A stretch of 64,000 bases of DNA from Eubacteriaceae bacterium (GTDB lineage: Bacteria > Bacillota > Clostridia > Lachnospirales > Lachnospiraceae): positions 1-64,000 of the forward strand of contig CAJSYQ010000018.1 in NCBI GenBank assembly GCA_910574015.1, read 5' to 3'. Position numbers and translations under genes: made by a program. The notes beneath the pieces are model-generated. The model was not told where the DNA came from and searched no databases. It saw nothing but the letters and a program-made list of their open reading frames with translations. Positions 35,191-43,644 of this stretch are shown here, piece by piece. How positions within the stretch are numbered: position 1 is the stretch's first letter; each line of letters begins with the position of its first letter.

Positions 35191-36255
35191 TCAAATCCGG
35201 AACAGCCGCCTGATCTGTTCTTCCTTCAGGTCTGATCCGATGACACACAAACGCCCTGTGTAGTCTGCTCCTCCACGGCGTATCTCATATTCGCCCGGAA
35301 CCAGATCAAAATGAAACCATTCCCCCTCTACAGCAGGCACGATCCCTTTTGCCCGGAGAATATTTCCCATGCCACTATCCTCATCGGAGAGTGTCTTTAA
35401 TATCTCTGTAAGTTCATCTTCACTATACTTATGGGCGCTCTCCATCCCCATACTGGTAAATACATCATCGGCATGATGATGGTGATGGCCGCACTCATGG
35501 TCGTGATCATGATGATGGCCGCAGCAGCATTCATGGTCATGATGTTCATGATGGCATTCATGACTGTGATGATGTTCATGGCCGCATTGATGATCATGAT
35601 GGTGGTGACCGCACTCTGGACACACCTCTTCTTCCATCCCACCCATAGGAAAGGAATTATCTCCTTCTATCGCGCCAAGAATTTTTTTCCCGCTGATCTC
35701 CTCCCAAGGAGTCGTTATAATGGATGCCGTATCGTTCTTTTCCCTGATAAGGGCAAGCGCCGTCTCCAGCTTCTCATCCGGAATGCTGCCTGTGCGGCTT
35801 AATACAATGGTCTTTGCATTTTCAATCTGATTGTTATAGAACTCGCCAAAATTTTTCATAAACATTTTGCACTTGACCGCATCCGCTACCGTCACATATC
35901 CATTCAGGGCCACACCGTCATTGTCCTCAACAATCCCCGCCACAGCCCGGATCACATCGGACAGTTTCCCTACCCCGGAGGGTTCAATAATGATCCTGTC
36001 CGGATGATACCGATCCAGCACCTCCTGCAGCGCAGTTCCAAAATCTCCCACAAGGGAACAGCAGATACAGCCGGAATTCATTTCCGTTATATTGATTCCG
36101 GAGTCCTTCAGAAAGCCGCCGTCAATACCGATCTCACCAAATTCATTCTCGATCAGTACCAACTTTTCACCCTCAAATGCCTCGCGGATGAGCTTTTTGA
36201 TCAGCGTAGTCTTACCGGCTCCCAGAAAACCGGAGAAGATATCAATTTTTGTCAT
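35191..36255 (-). CDS. His-rich COG0523 (CobW/ZNG1-type) GTPase
   Basis: Putative metal chaperone GTPase, 354 residues. FSGFLGAGKTT (7-17) is the P-loop, and the CxCC site is SGCICCSL (C63, C65, C66). Between residues 212 and 261 lies a histidine- and cysteine-rich insert with some 25 histidines that can store or sense zinc or nickel. The C-terminal CobW domain follows. The gene heads a two-GTPase operon with a promoter and a small metal-operator-like palindrome. Zinc is the likeliest metal, by family. Confidence 0.88.
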   Translation of the reverse strand: MTKIDIFSGFLGAGKTTLIKKLIREAFEGEKLVLIENEFGEIGIDGGFLKDSGINITEMNSGCICCSLVGDFGTALQEVLDRYHPDRIIIEPSGVGKLSDVIRAVAGIVEDNDGVALNGYVTVADAVKCKMFMKNFGEFYNNQIENAKTIVLSRTGSIPDEKLETALALIREKNDTASIITTPWEEISGKKILGAIEGDNSFPMGGMEEEVCPECGHHHHDHQCGHEHHHSHECHHEHHDHECCCGHHHDHDHECGHHHHHADDVFTSMGMESAHKYSEDELTEILKTLSDEDSGMGNILRAKGIVPAVEGEWFHFDLVPGEYEIRRGGADYTGRLCVIGSDLKEEQIRRLFRI

Positions 36256-36273
36256 TTCAATAACCTCTTTTCA

Positions 36274-36286
36274 GATAAAATTTATC
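36274..36286. promoter_or_regulatory. palindrome downstream of the GTPase -10 box
   Basis: GATAAA-A-TTTATC, a perfect 13-base dyad, lies about 10 bases past the -10. Its size and AT-richness fit Fur-family sites, but the match to any one consensus is partial. Confidence 0.4.
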
Positions 36287-36295
36287 ACAGTAAAT

Positions 36296-36324
36296 ATTCT
36301 AACACTGCCTCTTGGTTATTGCAA
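36296..36324 (-). promoter_or_regulatory. promoter of the GTPase operon
   Basis: Minus strand -35 TTGCAA (36324-36319), 17 bases, -10 TAGAAT (36301-36296). Confidence 0.7.
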
Positions 36325-36434
36325 TCTTTTCATAGATTTTTTCATTCTCCTATGTTATGATAGATAAAGGATTTGGTTCCTACATAATCATATTAACAAA
36401 GGACACCTGCAATGTGTCCGGAATGGAGGACTTT

Positions 36435-36752
36435 ATGATACTTACATCAACAGAGAAAATCCAGGGTTACAAGCTTCAGACTCTGGGTCTGGTACAGGGC
36501 AGTACCATCCAGTCAAAGAATATGTTCAAAGACATGGGATCTGGTTTCAAGAGTATGGTAGGCGGCGAACTGAAAGCGTATACCAAAATGATGGAAGAGG
36601 CAAGAGAGGTAGCTACCTCCCGCATGATAGAAAAGGCTGAAAAGCTCGGCGCAGACGCCATTGTGTGCGTACGTTTTAACTCTGCCTCTGTTATGCAGGG
36701 CGCCGCAGAGATCATGACATACGGAACTGCAGTAAAAATGGTTCAGGAATAG
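36435..36752 (+). CDS. YbjQ family protein (DUF74, heavy-metal-binding domain)
   Basis: Small soluble protein of 105 residues of the YbjQ/DUF74 family, a pentamer-forming fold annotated as heavy-metal binding; exact role unknown. TSTEKIQGYKLQTLGLVQG at the start and ADAIVCVRFNSA near the end are characteristic. The frame is open upstream, but the ATG at 36435 has GGAGG five bases before it. Divergent from the COG0523 GTPase pair, hence possibly part of the same metal response. Confidence 0.88.
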   Translation: MILTSTEKIQGYKLQTLGLVQGSTIQSKNMFKDMGSGFKSMVGGELKAYTKMMEEAREVATSRMIEKAEKLGADAIVCVRFNSASVMQGAAEIMTYGTAVKMVQE

Positions 36753-36797
36753 CGCCAGTAACGCGCAGCCCTTAAAAGCTGCCACAAAATTCAAAAT

Positions 36798-36883
36798 AAA
36801 AGAAGAAACTACACTCCGATTCCGGGCAGGATATTCGCTAAGCGAGTTATGGTTATCCGTTGAATTGTAGTTTCTTCTTTTTT
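36798..36883. terminator. long structured bidirectional terminator
   Basis: A 16-base stem (36798-36813 with 36866-36881) is A-rich on one side and ends in a T-run on the other. Inside it ATTC/GAAT, GGATA/TATCC and TCGCT/AGCGA can pair in order, giving an extended bulged rod. It lies between the convergent YbjQ and chemoreceptor genes. Confidence 0.75.
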
Positions 36884-36935
36884 ATGTGACTCTCGTATTG
36901 CAGCTATTTGCGATATAATGCTTTTCTATTTTTCC

Positions 36936-38606
36936 CTATCTGCTTAAACGGAAGGAACTCATCAGCCTCTTGAGAAGGCTCGCCTGGGATGACAGCTCTT
37001 CACTGGCGGCAGCACACTGCTCGCTGGTAGCAGAATTGTTCTGAACAACAGCTGAGATCTGACTGATCCCCTCTGTCACCTGGGCGATAGCCGTAGTCTG
37101 TTTCTCCACCGCTTCCACCACAGTAGACATCTTGGCCGTGACATGACCGGCACTCTCACTGGTCTTGTCAAGAGCTTCCGTAACACTATTTACCACTTCC
37201 GTTCCATCGGTAACCGCGATGATAGAACTCTCAATAAGCTCTTTCGTGGCCTTAGCTGCTTCATCCGACTTAGAAGCCAGATTCCTCACCTCATCCGCCA
37301 CTACGGCAAAACCCTTTCCTGCTTCACCGGCCCGTGCAGCCTCAACCGCAGCATTCAGGGCAAGTATATTGATCTGGAACGCTATGTTCTCAATCGTGGC
37401 AATGATCGTACTGATTTCTTTGGATGAACCAGAAATATTCTCCATGGCCACATTCAGTTTCTTGACATAGTCCATACTGATCCCAAGCTGGGCTCCCGCC
37501 TGATTAACAAAACCGCCTGCCTCCGCAGCGGCAGCCGAAGTCCTTTTGGCGCTCTCTGAAATCTCCGAGATCGTAGCAGAGATCTCCTGAACCGCACTGG
37601 CCTGTTCCGTCGCTCCCTGAGCCAGTGACTGAGCGCTGCTGGATACCTGGGAGGAACCGTCAGCCACCTGTCCTGCGCTGGCTGCGATCTGTCCCATTGT
37701 ATTATTCATTTCCCTCTGAATGCTGTCTAGTGATTCCCGGATCGACTCGAAATCCCCAAGATATTCCAGTCTGGCGCTCTGGGTCAGGTTGCCATTGGCA
37801 ATCGCTCCAAGCACCTCAGATATCTCGCCAATATAGGACTTCAGCCGACGTATTGTATCCTCAAAGATCTGTCCCAGGAATCCAATCTCATCATTGGAAC
37901 GAACGTCAACCCTGATGGCTTTGCCATCAGCAATTCCAAGATCACCTTTTTCCATCCGCTCCGCTACCTTCGTAATCCTGCCAAGAGGACTGGACACACG
38001 TTTCTTAATAAATACAGCAAGGAATATCAGGCAGACTGCGATGGTAGAGAGACTCACCACAGACACAATTATCACGACATGCTGGGTCTCCGCTTTCGCT
38101 TCTGCCGTGGACATGCCGGCGAAGATCAGACCGTCAATCTCACCATTCTCTCCCTTTGTGGGAACATAGGAACACAGATAACTGGTTCCCAGGATCGTTG
38201 CCTCCCCCACATAGGATTTTCCCTGCTTAAGTACAATCTCGCTCAGCTCAGAAGGCAGCTTTGTACCAACTACCCGCTCGCCGTTCTGTGTCACCGTACT
38301 GTAAGCCCGGGTGTCCCCTTCAAAAATTGTAAACTCACAGCGCATACGGCTCTTCAGCTCGTCCAGGATCTCATTCATATCGTCATCCTCTGAGACCCGG
38401 CTGAGCTCATGCTCCAGCATATTGGTTCCATTGGTGCATCGGTCCGTCTGCATTTTCGTGATCAGTGACCGGAACATATAAACACAAATGACCACCGCCA
38501 GAATAATTGATATCACCTGCATCACTGCTACAACAAGACCAACCCTTCGCCCAATACGCCCGCTCTTTCTCTTCTTTCCGTCAATGGAAGTCTGGACTCT
38601 GTTCAT
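36936..38606 (-). CDS. methyl-accepting chemotaxis protein
   Basis: Transmembrane chemoreceptor, 556 residues. A membrane segment at about 22-45, an extracellular cache-type domain ([28 protein letters not shown]), a second membrane segment, HAMP ([20 protein letters not shown]) and a coiled signalling domain with the hairpin [20 protein letters not shown]. The sensor resembles that of the receptor at 15 kb. Ligand unknown. It has its own promoter and probably a single-gene transcript. Confidence 0.92.
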   Translation of the reverse strand: MNRVQTSIDGKKRKSGRIGRRVGLVVAVMQVISIILAVVICVYMFRSLITKMQTDRCTNGTNMLEHELSRVSEDDDMNEILDELKSRMRCEFTIFEGDTRAYSTVTQNGERVVGTKLPSELSEIVLKQGKSYVGEATILGTSYLCSYVPTKGENGEIDGLIFAGMSTAEAKAETQHVVIIVSVVSLSTIAVCLIFLAVFIKKRVSSPLGRITKVAERMEKGDLGIADGKAIRVDVRSNDEIGFLGQIFEDTIRRLKSYIGEISEVLGAIANGNLTQSARLEYLGDFESIRESLDSIQREMNNTMGQIAASAGQVADGSSQVSSSAQSLAQGATEQASAVQEISATISEISESAKRTSAAAAEAGGFVNQAGAQLGISMDYVKKLNVAMENISGSSKEISTIIATIENIAFQINILALNAAVEAARAGEAGKGFAVVADEVRNLASKSDEAAKATKELIESSIIAVTDGTEVVNSVTEALDKTSESAGHVTAKMSTVVEAVEKQTTAIAQVTEGISQISAVVQNNSATSEQCAAASEELSSQASLLKRLMSSFRLSR

Positions 38607-38659
38607 TTTTGATACCTCCGCTTTTTTTTGTTATTGCCCAGAATGTAATTCTTTTTAAG

Positions 38660-38688
38660 ATTATAGCATAGACCGGAGACTTTATCAA
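38660..38688 (-). promoter_or_regulatory. promoter of the second chemoreceptor
   Basis: Minus strand -35 TTGATA (38688-38683), 17 bases, -10 TATAAT (38665-38660). Confidence 0.7.
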
Positions 38689-38706
38689 TCCATGATTACT
38701 CCCGGA

Positions 38707-39576
38707 TCAAAAAATCACACCAACGTAATCGATCAGTATCCCCCACAGCACACTTGAAGTATAAAGAAATACAATGATCCCCGCATTCTGTTTCACACGG
38801 CCATGATTCATCCGGCAGAGAAGAAGCACTCCCACGCCGGCCCCCGCCAGAAGTCCTGTCATCATAGGCCCCGCGCCGATTATGCCCTCCAGATAGAGAC
38901 GCGTGATCACAACAGACGAGGCACAATTGGGGATCAGACCGATCACACCGGCGATCAGTTCCCCTGCCACTGGTGTATTAAGTACCAGACCAGACAAACG
39001 TTCTTCACCGACCCATTCAATCAGTATGTTCAATGCCGCCGTAATAGCAAGGATAAATAATGTGATCTGCAGCGTATGCCGTACTGCAGAGGTAAAAATT
39101 CCTTCCTCACACCGGCAGTGCTCACTTTCGCACATGGTATGGATATTTTTGTACCGAATCTCTCTTCGGAGCAGCCGATGATACAAAAAATCCAGCAGGA
39201 AACCGCTGACGATGCCAATCATCATCTTGGCAGCGAGTACTCTTATCACTGTCCCCACCGGAACCGCTTCCGATATAAAGATTGGAAGCATCTCATCCGA
39301 GGTAGAAAGAAACACCGCTGTGAGGGTGCCGGCAGTGATAAGCCCCCCCGCATAGAGGTTGGCAGCGGCAGCGGAAAACCCACACTGGGGAAAAACACCC
39401 AGTATGCCGCCAAAAAACGGCCCCATCTTCCCTGCCCTGCGGATCGCTGCCTGGGTTCTGCTTCCCGTCTTATGCTCAAGCCATTCCATGATAAGATAGG
39501 TCAGAAAAAGAAATGGCAATATTTTCAATGTGTCCAGCAGTGCATCCGTCAAGCTGTCAAGTAAATGTTCTATCAT
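38707..39576 (-). CDS. ArsP_2-type multi-helix putative metal exporter
   Basis: Integral membrane protein of 289 residues with about eight to ten helices, matching the putative heavy-metal exporter family ArsP_2 by the motifs FPQCGFSAAAANLYAGGLI and LIPNCASSVVITRLYLEG, a repeated pattern. A central cysteine/histidine stretch (MCESEHCRCEEG) faces the cytosol and may bind metal. Substrate not known; related proteins are annotated for arsenic or manganese. It lies 9 bases downstream of fakA. Confidence 0.75.
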   Translation of the reverse strand: MIEHLLDSLTDALLDTLKILPFLFLTYLIMEWLEHKTGSRTQAAIRRAGKMGPFFGGILGVFPQCGFSAAAANLYAGGLITAGTLTAVFLSTSDEMLPIFISEAVPVGTVIRVLAAKMMIGIVSGFLLDFLYHRLLRREIRYKNIHTMCESEHCRCEEGIFTSAVRHTLQITLFILAITAALNILIEWVGEERLSGLVLNTPVAGELIAGVIGLIPNCASSVVITRLYLEGIIGAGPMMTGLLAGAGVGVLLLCRMNHGRVKQNAGIIVFLYTSSVLWGILIDYVGVIF

Positions 39577-39585
39577 AATAATAAC

Positions 39586-41400
39586 CTATTCTACCGATAC
39601 AAAATAATAGTAAACCGGCTGCCCGCCGTGCTGGATATCTACCTCCAGCTCGGCATCGGATTCCGTCAGCGCCGCAGCGATCTTTTCCGCCTCTTCTTCC
39701 GTGCCCTCTTCTCCATAGTAAATAGTCACAAGCTCCGAATCCTCATCGATCATTTTCCTGACCAGATCTATGGTAACGGCTGTAATATCCGTTCCCACCG
39801 TCTCGATGGTCTTGTCGCTGAGCCCCATGATATCTCCGGCCTTTATCTCTTTTCCGTCCAGTGTCGTGTCACGGACAGCATATGTGACCTGTCCAGATTT
39901 AACTGCGGCAAAGGCTTCCTTCATGGCATCTGTATTGTCCTCCGGCGACGCCTCCTCCACATATCCAAGCAGCGCAGCGATACCCTGAGGGATATTTTTT
40001 GTAGGCAGTACGATAACATTCTTATCCTTCGTCAGCTCTCCCGCCTGTTCTGCCGCCAAAATGATATTGGAATTATTGGGGAGTACAAAGACATTCTCCG
40101 CATTAAGTGACTCTACCGCATGCAGGATATCCTGTGTACTTGGATTCATGGTCTGACCGCCCTCGATGACAGCATCTACACCGAGATCCGTAAAAATCCG
40201 GCTCAGCCCCTCGCCCACCGATACACTGATAAAAGCATATTTCTTCTTCTGTGTCTTATCTCCGCCATAGGAATCCGTATTCTTAGTAGGATCGGCCACC
40301 ATGGCTGTAGTCCCTGCGCTGGTACTCTCCACTGCTGTCTCATAACGAATCGGCTCCAAAACGGCTCCCCTCCGCTCAGCCGCCTTCTCTTCTTCCTCTC
40401 TCTGGGCCGCTTCCTTCCTGTCTGATACCCGGATCACTCTCTCATTGTGCTCTTCCCGCATATTATCAATCTTCATGCTGGTAAGGGAGCCATACGACAG
40501 TCCCTTCTGAATCGCCAGCCCTGGATCATTCGTGTGCACATGGATCTTTACAATATCATCGTCTGCCACACAAACTATCGAATCGCCAATGGATTCCAGA
40601 TACGACTTAAACTTTCTCTCCTCATCGTGAGAAAAATCTTTGTCCAGCATGACAATGAATTCCGTGCAGTAGCCAAACTTTATATCGGCCTCCGTCACGG
40701 CTCCTGTATCCCCACGGCGTTCCAGTTCACCCACTGCCATGCGGGTCTTGTCCGGCTCGATCTCATAACTGACCTCCTTGCCCAGGATGGCGTCATAGGC
40801 TCCCTCCATAATTGTGACAAGCCCTTCCCCGCCGGAATCCACCACCCCTGCCTGTTTGAGTACCGGGAGCATTTCCGGCGTCTGATCCAGCACATCGCGC
40901 ATATGGAGGATCACTGCATTCATAAACTCCAGAAGATTATCCGTGCGCTCTGCCTGTTCCATTGCCTTTTCTGCCCCTGCCCTTGCCACAGTAAGTATCG
41001 TCCCCTCTTTCGGCTTCATCACTGCTTTGTAGGCAGATTCCACTGCGCGGTCAAAGGCCGCCGCCAGAACTGACACGTCTGCCTTCTCCACCTTCACGAT
41101 CTCTTTGGTAAAGCCCCGCAGGAGCTGGGAAAGGATCACGCCGGAATTTCCTCTGGCTCCGCGGAGCGAGCCTCCGGAGATGGCCTTGCACAGCTGTTTC
41201 ATATCAGGCTCTTCCATAGCCGCTGCCTCACGCGCCGCGGCCATGATCGTCATCGTCATATTTGTTCCCGTATCCCCGTCTGGCACGGGGAATACATTTA
41301 AATCATTTATCATCTCTTTTTTTGCGTCGAGAGCACTGGCTCCTGCCAGAAAGCATCTCTGTACCGCCGCTGCATCTATTGTCTTTATAACCACTGCCAT
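39586..41400 (-). CDS. fakA: fatty acid kinase catalytic subunit (DAK2 domain, YloV)
   Basis: ATP-dependent fatty acid kinase subunit that, with a FakB (DegV) carrier, phosphorylates exogenous fatty acids. The N-terminal DhaL/DAK2 domain has LNVFPVPDGDTGTNM and GARGNSGVI; a middle linker and a C-terminal domain (residues about 350-604) complete the 604-residue family length. It follows the Asp23 gene by 39 bases, the conserved clostridial and bacillar order. No FakB lies in the window. Confidence 0.92.
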   Translation of the reverse strand: MAVVIKTIDAAAVQRCFLAGASALDAKKEMINDLNVFPVPDGDTGTNMTMTIMAAAREAAAMEEPDMKQLCKAISGGSLRGARGNSGVILSQLLRGFTKEIVKVEKADVSVLAAAFDRAVESAYKAVMKPKEGTILTVARAGAEKAMEQAERTDNLLEFMNAVILHMRDVLDQTPEMLPVLKQAGVVDSGGEGLVTIMEGAYDAILGKEVSYEIEPDKTRMAVGELERRGDTGAVTEADIKFGYCTEFIVMLDKDFSHDEERKFKSYLESIGDSIVCVADDDIVKIHVHTNDPGLAIQKGLSYGSLTSMKIDNMREEHNERVIRVSDRKEAAQREEEEKAAERRGAVLEPIRYETAVESTSAGTTAMVADPTKNTDSYGGDKTQKKKYAFISVSVGEGLSRIFTDLGVDAVIEGGQTMNPSTQDILHAVESLNAENVFVLPNNSNIILAAEQAGELTKDKNVIVLPTKNIPQGIAALLGYVEEASPEDNTDAMKEAFAAVKSGQVTYAVRDTTLDGKEIKAGDIMGLSDKTIETVGTDITAVTIDLVRKMIDEDSELVTIYYGEEGTEEEAEKIAAALTESDAELEVDIQHGGQPVYYYFVSVE

Positions 41401-41439
41401 ATTCCTCCAAATATATAAGTTTGCATGTGGACCAGTATA

Positions 41440-41796
41440 CTAATTAATGACCTTTACGCCTTCTACACACACAATGATCTTTCCGACTTCCATTCCCGTA
41501 TATTCTTCCACTTTATATTTTACATTATCAACCAGATTCTCTGCCACAGCAAGAATGCTGACTTCATATGCTACTATAATGTGCAGTTCAATCTTCAGCT
41601 TCTCCTCTTCTACTGACACATTGACCCCGCGGCGGAGATTTTCCCTCTTCAGAAGCTTGACAATGCCATCTTTTACATTGACGGATGCCATCCCCACAAC
41701 GCCGAAACACTCCACTGCCGCAGAGCCGGCGTATTTGGCAAGCACATCTTCGTCTACTACAATTTTCCCCATGTCTGTTTCCAATTGTCCTTTCAT
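41440..41796 (-). CDS. Asp23/Gls24 family envelope stress protein
   Basis: Small cytosolic protein (118 residues from the chosen start) of the Asp23/DUF322 family, which forms a layer at the membrane in staphylococci. GKIVVDEDVLAKYAGSAAVE and the VKDGIVKLLKRENLRRGVNV segments mark it. The ATG at 41796 has GGAGGG five bases ahead; the upstream ATG at 41814 does not. It pairs with fakA, as in many Firmicutes. Confidence 0.92.
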   Translation of the reverse strand: MKGQLETDMGKIVVDEDVLAKYAGSAAVECFGVVGMASVNVKDGIVKLLKRENLRRGVNVSVEEEKLKIELHIIVAYEVSILAVAENLVDNVKYKVEEYTGMEVGKIIVCVEGVKVIN

Positions 41797-41850
41797 GGTA
41801 ACCCTCCAATCCATATTCTTTTCTTATTATTCAACAGCATATATACATTT

Positions 41851-41879
41851 ATTCTACACTATGACAATAAAAAAAGCAA
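41851..41879 (-). promoter_or_regulatory. promoter of asp23-fakA
   Basis: Minus strand -35 TTGCTT (41879-41874), 17 bases, -10 TAGAAT (41856-41851). Confidence 0.65.
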
Positions 41880-41985
41880 ACGAAATCCTGACAACGGAGG
41901 AATCACCTATAGACAGGTATCCGCAATTTTTTCCTCCCAGAGCTTGAACCTTATCATATTCCGGGCATAAAATAATATAATAACA

Positions 41986-42156
41986 ATGAGCGGCAGATCA
42001 TGGGGGATGATTTTATTGAAACGACTGATTGGCTTTATATTATTCTGGATCGGTATCGGAATGGCAATCATGCTGTTCCTCAGGCACGGGATTCTTGCTC
42101 TTGCCATTATCATCTGCTGTCTCGTCCTTGGTTATAACCTATTTACAAGCTGCTGA
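41986..42156 (+). CDS. small two-helix membrane protein (56 residues)
   Basis: A 56-residue frame rich in hydrophobic residues: a basic start, helix one around LIGFILFWIGIGMAIMLFL, a short RHG turn and helix two ending in CLVLGYNLFTSC. The FILFWIGIGM...LGYNLF pattern recalls small membrane proteins I have seen in Lachnospiraceae; function unknown. The ribosome site before ATG 41986 is poor, and an internal ATG at 42007 is possible. It is divergent from asp23. Confidence 0.55.
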   Translation: MSGRSWGMILLKRLIGFILFWIGIGMAIMLFLRHGILALAIIICCLVLGYNLFTSC

Positions 42157-42158
42157 TA

Positions 42159-42187
42159 TTGATAATCCTGCCGCATTGTGATATACT
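42159..42187 (+). promoter_or_regulatory. promoter of the membrane protein pair
   Basis: -35 TTGATA (42159-42164), 17 bases, -10 TATACT (42182-42187). Confidence 0.6.
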
Positions 42188-42257
42188 AAAAGTGTACCGT
42201 TTCAACACCATGGAATACAGTTTAACAAAATAAGTAACAGAAAGCGGATGATCTATT

Positions 42258-43523
42258 ATGAATCATACTTACCGTCCTTCCGGGAAGATATCCGTCCTGT
42301 TTGTACCCGCTCTCGCCGTTATGCTCCTTATGGCAGCGGCCGGTACATTTGCATGTACATTCTGCATCTGGTTCTCACCATATACGATGATCGATGCTGT
42401 CATTTATATTATCTTCACCAGATTTATGGCCAAATACGGTTCTCTATGGTGCATAAAATGTGGGAAGGTCCGCAATTCTGCACTCTCTGTTTTAACCGGT
42501 CTGTTTCTTGCCTTGTGGTACTGGTATCTTCTTCTCGTATTATACCGTCCGGTCAGAAAAATATTTACTGAGGACTCCTTTATTCTGCCGAAGGACAGTC
42601 TCTTTCAGGCATTCCAGATTTTTCGGCCTTCAGAGTTTCAGGAAGCTTTTACATCACTTATGAATGAAGGGGCGGCATTTACCGAAAAAAACGGAGGTTC
42701 GCTTTTTTACATAACGGGAACCGTGTGCATTGTAATACTTTCACTGGTTTTTCTTGCTACCGCTGCATACTTTGCGGCAGCATTCCAGAGCCGCAGCCGT
42801 TATCCATTCTGTGAGGCTTCTGGCAGATGGGCGGAGGAAATCACACTTACCAGCAGCGTCTCCGCTGATGAAGAGCTGTTTTTAACAAAGCTTCTGCTGG
42901 GGGACACACAAGTACTCTCAGACCTGATGCCCTTACATGAGGTAAATGTAGATCATTATCAGATTACATTATTTGTTACCGGCAAAAAGGACAACTTCTA
43001 TGCAACCGTATGCAAAATGAATAACAGCGGAAAGACAGACCACCATACCGGGAAAATATTTTTTGAGGAAACCAAACTAGTAAAATATCTTGTGATAGAC
43101 CGGACAACAGGGCTATCACTGCTTTCACGCAGAAGGGACAAGCAGGATGAGACAGCTTTCCGTGTCGTGACGGATCAGACGGAGAAAAGGGCACGAAGGA
43201 TCCTGGTCACTGCCTGGATATGTGGTATCCTGCAATTCCTGATCCTCGGCATTTCCATTCTAAGAATAAAAAATGCCGCCGGATTCCTGCTAAAGGGAGG
43301 TTTTTTCTATACCCTGGTGATGTTTCTGACTGGCATAATACAGTTTATCCGGTCCTTCCGGAAAGAAACGGTGATCAGGAGCACAGAGGAACGACTGGAA
43401 TATGACAGCATAAAGAAACATCTGGGCACGGAGACAGCAACACCAACCGGCTATAAACTGTATTATCTATTTCTGACGGTCTCCGCCCTTATATTGTTTG
43501 GCCTCTGCATGTGGCGGATATAA
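42258..43523 (+). CDS. uncharacterised multi-pass membrane protein
   Basis: Not recognised. 421 residues with membrane segments near 12-35, 70-90, 150-175, 315-335, 345-360 and 400-418. The soluble part between 180 and 310 is a mixed alpha/beta cytosolic region containing YQITLFVTGKKDNFYATVC. There is no catalytic motif. The ribosome site is weak. It is followed 121 bases later by another membrane-anchored unknown gene in the same direction, and the two probably form a unit. Confidence 0.65.
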   Translation: MNHTYRPSGKISVLFVPALAVMLLMAAAGTFACTFCIWFSPYTMIDAVIYIIFTRFMAKYGSLWCIKCGKVRNSALSVLTGLFLALWYWYLLLVLYRPVRKIFTEDSFILPKDSLFQAFQIFRPSEFQEAFTSLMNEGAAFTEKNGGSLFYITGTVCIVILSLVFLATAAYFAAAFQSRSRYPFCEASGRWAEEITLTSSVSADEELFLTKLLLGDTQVLSDLMPLHEVNVDHYQITLFVTGKKDNFYATVCKMNNSGKTDHHTGKIFFEETKLVKYLVIDRTTGLSLLSRRRDKQDETAFRVVTDQTEKRARRILVTAWICGILQFLILGISILRIKNAAGFLLKGGFFYTLVMFLTGIIQFIRSFRKETVIRSTEERLEYDSIKKHLGTETATPTGYKLYYLFLTVSALILFGLCMWRI

Positions 43524-43644
43524 GAAAACGCGGGGCGGGTTTGCCAAGCAGGGAATAAGTTCAGAAATTGAGATACGAAGGTATTCTGATAGGCGGTATG
43601 ACCGTCATAATTAACAGGTAACATAAAAAAAGGGGGATTATGAT

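Noticed and set aside
35431-35802. Plus-strand frame rich in methionine and alanine opposite the His-rich insert
   Set aside because: Caused by the CAT/CAC histidine codons of the GTPase gene read backwards.
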